Origin: Thermaurantiacus tibetensis
GTDB lineage: Bacteria > Pseudomonadota > Alphaproteobacteria > Sphingomonadales > Sphingomonadaceae
Assembly (NCBI RefSeq): GCF_015354055.1
Contig: NZ_JACHTM010000004.1
Coordinates: 124,001 to 188,000 of the forward strand
Reading direction: 5' to 3'
DNA length: 64,000 bases
Of the stretch, positions 58,413 to 64,000 are shown piece after piece. The first letter of the stretch is position 1. Every line of letters begins with the position of its first letter. The position numbers were made by a program, and so were the translations under genes. The notes under the pieces were generated by a model that saw only the letters and a program-made list of their open reading frames with translations, made no database searches and had not been told where the DNA came from.

Positions 58413-61400
58413 TCAGTAATCCCGCGCGTAGCGCAGGTTGACGCTGGCGTTGCCGAGCGTGGTCACCTCGGCAAGCACACCCAGCACCCGGGTAAGCGCA
58501 AGCTCGATCCGGGTGAGCGCATTGCCCGCCGTGTCGGTCGCCACCTCCACGTAGAGGTTCCGGCCGATGCGCTCGCCGAAGGCGACGGCCGTGCCAAGGC
58601 CCGTCCGCTCGTCTCCGCCCTGGAGGCGGATGCGGTCGATGCCGGAGGCGCGCTGCAGCCGGCCGACGGGGTCGAACCCGCCGCTTCCGCCCCGCAGCGA
58701 CGCAAGCGCTGCTGCCAGCTGCACGGCCTCGGTGACGCTGAGGTCGGCGACCGAGGTTCCGAACAGCAGCCGGGCGAGCACCTCGTCCTCCGGGAGCGGC
58801 GGCGAGGAGGTGAAGCCGATCTCCGGCCGGGCGGCCGTGCCGGCAATGCGCACTCCGGCCTCGAACCCTTCCGAGCGCGAGCTGGCCTGAATGTCGAGCG
58901 TCGAGTCGAGCGGCGCCCCGGTGAAGCCGATCCGGCCCCGGCGGATCTCGAACGCGCGCCCCGCGAAGTCGTAGGTGCCCCGCGCCAGCACGGCCTCGCC
59001 CGAGAGCTTCGGCGCAGCGGCCGTGCCCGTGATCCGCACCCGCGCGCCCCAGAAGCTGTCGAGGCCAAGCCCGTCCACCTTCACGCTGTCGCGCGCCGTC
59101 ACGCGGAGATCGTAGCGCAGCCCCCCGCCGGCGTCCCGCGCCGCGGGTGGAAGCGCGGCCTCGCCCTTGCGCCTGACCGGAACAGCCGCCGCGGCCGTCG
59201 CCTCGTACTGGCCCAGCCGGATCACGCCCGAATCGATCTCGAGCGCGCCGGAGAGCGTCGCAGCCGCCAGCGTGCCGGTGAGCGCCACCGGCCCGGAGGC
59301 GACGACCTTGACCGTCGGGCTGTCGGCAAGGAGTGCCTTGTCGAGGCGGAACGCGAGGTCGACCGCGCCCGCGCCCTCGGCCGAGAGCCTGACGGTGCCG
59401 CTGCCGGCAAGCGTGCCGCCATCCGCCCGCGCCGAAAGCCGCGAAAGCCGCAGGACCGGCCCATCGAAGGCGGCCTCCACGGCGATATCGGCAAGGCGCG
59501 TGTTGAACGCGAGGTTGCGGTAGGCCAGCCCCTGGCCGCGGATGCCGCCGGTGATGCGCGGGGCGCCCAGCGTGCCGCCGAAGTCGGCGGCAAGCCCGAT
59601 GGCGCCGGTCAGCTCCTGGTCGGGCACGTCGAGGAAGGACCAGGGCGTCTCCGCCGGGCCGGCGTAGCGCACGCCCCCCGCGATGGCACCCGCGAGCAGC
59701 CGGTCGACCACGGTCGCGCCGGCGCCGGGCAGCAGCCGCAGCACCAGGCGCCCGGTCGAGCCGCGGCTGCCGGAGAGCCGCGCGCCGACAGCCAGTCCCT
59801 CCCGCCCGCTCGTCGCCTCGAGGTCGAGGTCGATCATGGGCAGGGCATCGCCCGGCGACGGCCGCGAGAATTCGCGCACCACGAGGCGCGCCCGGCCGGT
59901 CGGCAGCGCATCGCCCTCGGCGAGCACCAGGTCCAGCTGGCCGTCGATACGCCCGCGCACGGCAAGCGTGCGGTCGGCGAGGCGCGCCTCGGCCAGATCG
60001 ATGCCGACGAGGGCAAGCCGGAGGGCGCTTCGGCGGCCGAGGCTCCCGGCCACGTCGACGTGGCCGCGCGGCAGCACGATGCGGGCCGGCTCGAGGCGCC
60101 AGCCGTCGGCCGTGCGCACGAGCCGCGCCTGCCGCGCAAGGCGGAAAGGAAGCTCGCCGTAGCGGCCCTCGAATCCGAAGCCGTAGCCGGAGGCGTCCTG
60201 CGTCACGCGGGCGCTTCCACGCAGCATGCGCCCGCGCCAGAGACCGGCGCCAGACACCGTCCCCTCGCCGCCCGCCTCGGTCAGAGTCCCGTCGGCCGAG
60301 AATTCGCCGAGCCGCAGCCCGCCACGCACGATGTTGCGCCCCGAGACCCTGCCGGAGAGGCGCGGCCCGCCCTCCGCCAGCAGCACCGAGGCGTCGAGGG
60401 TTCCGGCGCCGATGATGACCGGCTCGGGAAGCGGCAGGCGCGCCTGCGCCGCGGTCCCCGAGGCGACGATCCGCTGCAGCCGGCCTTCGGCCACGAAGTC
60501 GAGCGTGCCGTCGAGGCCGTCGCCGCTCACGCCGAGCCGGCCGACGAAGGGCCCCTCTGCGTCCTGCACCAGAAGGCCGGAGGCGCGCACGCCGCCAAGC
60601 GACGCTTCGGCAAGCTCGAGCGCGAGCGGCCCCTCGGCCGGCAGCAGCAGCCGGCCCGACGCAGCAAGCGGCCCCTGCGGCGTGCTCCCCGAGACGGCAA
60701 GCGCGAAGCCGCCGTCCACCGGCACCGCGGAGAGGAGCACGTCCGCAAGCGCGAGGCCGAGGCCGGGCTCTGCCAGCCTGAGCTCGAGCCGCGGCGCGGC
60801 AGCGGTGCCCGAGGCGGCGAGCGCCACCGGCCCGTAGGCGCTGGTGCCCGAGGCGGCGAGCGTGAACCTCCCCGTCTCGAGCGCATAGTCGAGCACGATC
60901 CCGCCGAGCTGGAGCGCGGGCGCCGCGACGCGGCCGTCGGCGATGCGCAGAACGCCCTCGCCGCCGCTCCAGCGCCACGTGCCCGCCGCCTGCGGCAGCC
61001 CGCCGAGCTGGCGGCGCGCGCCCTCGGGCAGGGCAAGCGCCCGGAGCGCCAGCGTGCCGGAGGCCAGCGTCTCGCCCCGCGCGTCGGGCGCCGCGCGCAC
61101 GGTGACGGACGCGCCAACCGCCGTTCCCCCGGCAAGCGCAAGGCGCGGCACCTCAGCCCGCGCCTCGAGCTGCCACCGCCCGCCCGCCGGCAGCAGCAGC
61201 CGCCCTTCGGCCCGCGCCGCGGCGGTCTCGAGCCGGAGGTCGGGCACCGTGAAGCCGTCGGGCGCCGGGCGGAGGGTTCCGGCGAGGCGTGGCGCGGCAA
61301 GAAGATCGGCGAGCGCCGGGTCGAACCCGACAGCGCGCGAGGCCGTCAGGACGAAGGGCACCACCGGGCGGCCTGCCTCCCAGCGGAGCGCCCCCTCGCC

Positions 61401-62624
61401 GGCGAGCCCGTCGAGCCCCGGGGGTGCCGCGCTGCCGTCGGCAAGCCGCAGCCGGGGCGCCTCGAGGCGCCACGTGCCTTCGAGCGCCCGGACCGGCCCT
61501 TCGAGCGCGGCCTCGAGGGAGAGCGACTCGCCGGTCACTCCTTCGAGGAGGCGCCCCGGGTCGGCCAGCTCGAGCCGGACGTTGCCGCCAGAGAGGCGCT
61601 CGCGCCTGCGGTCGAGCCGGCCGCGGGCGGAAAGGCCGAGGCCGTCGCCCGCGATCGCAAGCCTGAGGTCGGTCGCCTCGCCGGCGGGCGCGGCCGCGGC
61701 GTCCACCGCCAGCGCGTCGCCGAGCCGCCCGGCGAGCGCCTCGGGCAGGAGGGGACGAGGCCGGAGCGTGCCGGTCACCTGGAAGGCCCCCGACCGGGCC
61801 GAGATGCCGAGCGTCGCCACGGGCTCGGGCCCCACCCGGGCGTTGAGCACGCCCTGCCAGCGCGCCCAGCCGCCTTCGCCCGAGAGGTCGAGCCGGACCG
61901 GCGCGGCAAGGCCGAGCGCGGCGACGAGAAGCCCGCCCGGGTCCCCCGAGGCCGCGCCCTCGAGGTCGAACCGGTCGGCATCGGGCGCGGCGTCGACCAG
62001 GAGCCGCAGCCGGTCGCCCTTCGTGCCGGCGGCGTCGAGCGCCAGCACGAGCACCCGGTCGGCAAGCGCGATCCGGCCGGCAAGCGCCACCGTCTCGGCA
62101 ACACCGGCGACCGCTTCCTCGACCACGAGCCGCCGCACCGCGAACCGCTCGATCGAAAGGCGGATGTCGGGCAGGAGCGGCTCCTCGGGCGGCGCCGGGA
62201 TGAGGCGCGGCAGGCGCAGCAATCTCACCTCCTCGGCCTCGAGCCGGGCAAGCCGGATCCGCCCGCCAAGAAGCGCCCGAGCCGACCAGTCGAGCTCGAC
62301 TCGCGGCGCCGTTGCGAACACCCCGTCCTGGTCGCGAAGCGCGACGCCCTGGAGGCGCGGCGCGGCAAGGAGGCTGCCCTCGATCCGCTCCGCGGTGACG
62401 GAGAGCCCGTTCTCGAGCACGAGGCGCGGCAGCAGGCGACGGGCAACGAGGTCGCGCCCCGCCTGCGTCTCGGAGGCGAACCAGGCAAGGCCCGCCGCCG
62501 CCGCCAGCAGCAGAAGGGGCAAAAGGGCGAACACGATCGGCCAGCGCCGGCGCGGGCGCGCGGCGCCGGGCGCGGGCGGGGGCGGGGGCGGGGGCGGGTC
62601 ATCGGGGGGCAGGGGGCCTGCCAT
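58413..62624 (-). CDS. tamB: Translocation/assembly module protein TamB
   Basis: A 1,403-residue AsmA/DUF490-type protein. It has a Pro-rich cytoplasmic start, one membrane anchor (about 28-50, ending in LAWFASET), a long repetitive beta-helical body, and the conserved C-terminal DUF490 domain with YDFAGRAFEIRRGRI and LNIR/VNLRYARDY-type ending. TamB spans the periplasm and passes proteins or lipids to TamA. It is coupled to tamA by a 1-base overlap (TGATG on the minus strand). Confidence 0.9.
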   Translation of the reverse strand: MAGPLPPDDPPPPPPPPAPGAARPRRRWPIVFALLPLLLLAAAAGLAWFASETQAGRDLVARRLLPRLVLENGLSVTAERIEGSLLAAPRLQGVALRDQDGVFATAPRVELDWSARALLGGRIRLARLEAEEVRLLRLPRLIPAPPEEPLLPDIRLSIERFAVRRLVVEEAVAGVAETVALAGRIALADRVLVLALDAAGTKGDRLRLLVDAAPDADRFDLEGAASGDPGGLLVAALGLAAPVRLDLSGEGGWARWQGVLNARVGPEPVATLGISARSGAFQVTGTLRPRPLLPEALAGRLGDALAVDAAAAPAGEATDLRLAIAGDGLGLSARGRLDRRRERLSGGNVRLELADPGRLLEGVTGESLSLEAALEGPVRALEGTWRLEAPRLRLADGSAAPPGLDGLAGEGALRWEAGRPVVPFVLTASRAVGFDPALADLLAAPRLAGTLRPAPDGFTVPDLRLETAAARAEGRLLLPAGGRWQLEARAEVPRLALAGGTAVGASVTVRAAPDARGETLASGTLALRALALPEGARRQLGGLPQAAGTWRWSGGEGVLRIADGRVAAPALQLGGIVLDYALETGRFTLAASGTSAYGPVALAASGTAAAPRLELRLAEPGLGLALADVLLSAVPVDGGFALAVSGSTPQGPLAASGRLLLPAEGPLALELAEASLGGVRASGLLVQDAEGPFVGRLGVSGDGLDGTLDFVAEGRLQRIVASGTAAQARLPLPEPVIIGAGTLDASVLLAEGGPRLSGRVSGRNIVRGGLRLGEFSADGTLTEAGGEGTVSGAGLWRGRMLRGSARVTQDASGYGFGFEGRYGELPFRLARQARLVRTADGWRLEPARIVLPRGHVDVAGSLGRRSALRLALVGIDLAEARLADRTLAVRGRIDGQLDLVLAEGDALPTGRARLVVREFSRPSPGDALPMIDLDLEATSGREGLAVGARLSGSRGSTGRLVLRLLPGAGATVVDRLLAGAIAGGVRYAGPAETPWSFLDVPDQELTGAIGLAADFGGTLGAPRITGGIRGQGLAYRNLAFNTRLADIAVEAAFDGPVLRLSRLSARADGGTLAGSGTVRLSAEGAGAVDLAFRLDKALLADSPTVKVVASGPVALTGTLAAATLSGALEIDSGVIRLGQYEATAAAAVPVRRKGEAALPPAARDAGGGLRYDLRVTARDSVKVDGLGLDSFWGARVRITGTAAAPKLSGEAVLARGTYDFAGRAFEIRRGRIGFTGAPLDSTLDIQASSRSEGFEAGVRIAGTAARPEIGFTSSPPLPEDEVLARLLFGTSVADLSVTEAVQLAAALASLRGGSGGFDPVGRLQRASGIDRIRLQGGDERTGLGTAVAFGERIGRNLYVEVATDTAGNALTRIELALTRVLGVLAEVTTLGNASVNLRYARDY

Positions 62625-64000
62625 CAGAAGGCCTGGCCGATCGAGATGTAGAGCACCACCTGCGGGTCCTCTGGCCGGCGGTCGATCGCCCTGGCAAGGT
62701 CGAGCCTGAGCGGGCCGAAGCTCGTGTAGTAGCGCACGCCGAGCCCGGTGCCGAAGCGCAGGGAATCGAGGCGGGGCCGCGGGCCTTCCTCGAGCTGGCC
62801 GGCATCGACGAAGGCGACGAGACCCCAGTCGCCGCGCCGCAGCCGGGCCTCGAGACTGGTCTCGAACAGGCCGCGCCCGCCGATCGGTCGCAGGTCGCCG
62901 TTGGAATCGGGGGTCTGCGGGCCGATCCCCTGGAAGGCATAGCCCCTGACCGAGCCGCCGCCGCCGGCGTAGAGGCGCCGCGTCGGCGCGATGTTCTGCC
63001 GCGCCGTGCCGACGATGCTGCCGAGCCTGACCCGGCCGGCCAGCACCAGAGCTTCGGCCGCGCGGAGGTAGGCGCTGGCGTCCCCCTGGAGCCGGGCATA
63101 GGCCTCGAAGTTGCCGGCCTGGAACGACGCCTCTGGCGAGAGGCGCAGGCTGGCCCGGAAGCCCCGCGTGGGGTCGAGGAGATCGTCCGAGCCGTCGTAG
63201 CCGCCGCCCCCGGGGAAGGCGAGAATGGTGTAGCTGTCGCGGCTGTCGTCGGCGAGCGGCGTGCCCTTCTCGCGCTCGCGCGAGTAGAGAAACTCCACCC
63301 CGCCCTCCCACACCCAGCGCTTCTGCCAGATGGGCGTGGACTCGCGGCCGATCGAGCCGCCGATCCGGAACGCGGTCGCGGCGAACGCCGGGCGGTCCTC
63401 GTTCACCACCTCGGTGCCCAAGAGCAGGAACCGGTCGCGGCGGCCAAAGTTCGCCTTGCGGACATCAGCGGCAAGCCGCTGCTCCTGCGTGCCCAGCACC
63501 CCGCGCAGCGTGAGGCTGCCCTCGGGCTTCCAGAAGTTGCGGTTCTGCCAGCGCGCCTCGGCACGCACCCCCTCGTCGGTCGAATAGCCGATCTGGCCGG
63601 AGAGGCTCCGCCGCGGGGCGGGCTCGCCCGAGACCTCGAGATCGGCGATGGTCCGGCCTTCGGCGTCGACGCGGCCGCTGTCCACCGGCGTCACCACCGT
63701 GCCCGAAAGCAGGCGGGTGGCGACGAGCGCGCGACGGAAGTCCTCGAGGAGCGCGCCCGACCAGGGCTCGCCCTCGCGGAACCGGGCGATGACCGCGGCA
63801 TGGGCCTCGTCGAACGGCCGGTGACCGGTGAGGCGGATGGCCCCGAACACCGCCGGCCGGCCAAGGATTCCGGTCAGCAGATAGTCGCCGCTGCGCGCCT
63901 CGTCGTCGATCACGATGTCCCGCGGGCCGAGGTCGGCGAAGGGAAAGCCCGCATCGGCCAGCCGGAGCTTGTAGCGCGCCTCCGCTTCCTCCACCTCGGA
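62624..64000 (-). CDS. tamA: Autotransporter assembly factor TamA (5' end outside window)
   Basis: The C-terminal 458-plus residues of an Omp85-family protein: the end of a POTRA domain (VFGAIRLTGHRPFDEA) and the 16-strand barrel with YAGGGGSVRGYAFQG (the lid-loop motif) and a C-terminal RLDLARAI ... VVLYISIGQAF. The start lies beyond 64000; a GTG at 63994 is not credible because the frame continues upstream. It forms the outer-membrane half of the TAM complex. Confidence 0.88.
   Translation of the reverse strand, partial: SEVEEAEARYKLRLADAGFPFADLGPRDIVIDDEARSGDYLLTGILGRPAVFGAIRLTGHRPFDEAHAAVIARFREGEPWSGALLEDFRRALVATRLLSGTVVTPVDSGRVDAEGRTIADLEVSGEPAPRRSLSGQIGYSTDEGVRAEARWQNRNFWKPEGSLTLRGVLGTQEQRLAADVRKANFGRRDRFLLLGTEVVNEDRPAFAATAFRIGGSIGRESTPIWQKRWVWEGGVEFLYSREREKGTPLADDSRDSYTILAFPGGGGYDGSDDLLDPTRGFRASLRLSPEASFQAGNFEAYARLQGDASAYLRAAEALVLAGRVRLGSIVGTARQNIAPTRRLYAGGGGSVRGYAFQGIGPQTPDSNGDLRPIGGRGLFETSLEARLRRGDWGLVAFVDAGQLEEGPRPRLDSLRFGTGLGVRYYTSFGPLRLDLARAIDRRPEDPQVVLYISIGQAF

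Noticed and set aside
1-64000. CRISPR array or prophage
   Set aside because: No regularly spaced repeats with unique spacers, no cas genes, and no phage structural genes were found.

Overview
The window is about 64 kb of very GC-rich chromosomal DNA. The gene content suggests an alphaproteobacterium of the Sphingomonadales type: two large TonB-dependent receptors, a UrcA-family protein, a PEP-CTERM protein, a TamA/TamB pair, an FnrL-type regulator with its cysteines in a CX2CX7C pattern, and many oxidative catabolic genes. This placement is an inference from gene families; there is no rRNA or marker gene to fix it.

Layout. 1-7083: oxidative catabolic genes (two P450s, one cut by the window edge, a carboxymuconolactone-decarboxylase-like protein, a molybdopterin oxidoreductase, a VOC protein and a Rieske oxygenase). 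7084-10587: a 3.5 kb composite transposon made of two IS5-family copies that appear identical. It sits exactly in the Rieske gene's stop codon and carries a phosphoribosyltransferase-like gene coupled to a NADAR gene. 10859-12375: an SDR, a SnoaL-like protein and a zinc-finger protein. 12571-17542: TonB receptor, UrcA protein, and a LytTR response regulator with its LytS-type histidine kinase. 17684-35951: a long, mostly plus-strand catabolic block with a CoA-transferase, a phosphatase, two MDR oxidoreductases, a LuxR solo on the minus strand, a Rieske ferredoxin, SDRs, a limonene-epoxide-hydrolase-like protein, P450, two acyl-CoA dehydrogenases, a DUF35/thiolase pair, ThuA, a second TonB receptor and DUF1838. 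Many of these genes overlap by 1 or 4 bases. 36007: tRNA-Val. 36254-45788: OYE-type flavin oxidoreductase and a microaerobic respiration module (cydABX, divergent cydDC, fnr, hemN). 45814-50722: AAA ATPase, a sugar dehydrogenase broken by an amber codon, a zinc peptidase, a JmjC-like protein and a PEP-CTERM protein. 50784-57157: a tightly packed six-gene minus-strand operon (two MmgE/PrpD proteins, CoA ligase, amidase, HapK-like protein, SDR) facing a divergent GntR regulator. 57929-64000: a small secreted protein and the tamB/tamA pair.

How the genes may work together. The P450s, Rieske components, CoA-transferase, acyl-CoA dehydrogenases and thiolase/DUF35 pair look like machinery for oxidising and shortening a bulky hydrophobic substrate (a terpenoid, steroid or aromatic compound), with the TonB receptors as outer-membrane uptake ports. 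The substrate cannot be read from the sequence.

The observations I rate most highly are: the composite transposon with its PRTase-NADAR cargo and reconstructable empty site; two pairs of 21-bp-spaced TTCGTCG direct repeats around the LytTR system; and a perfect inverted repeat at 57161-57194 that reads as two face-to-face, apparently leaderless promoters sharing the same DNA.
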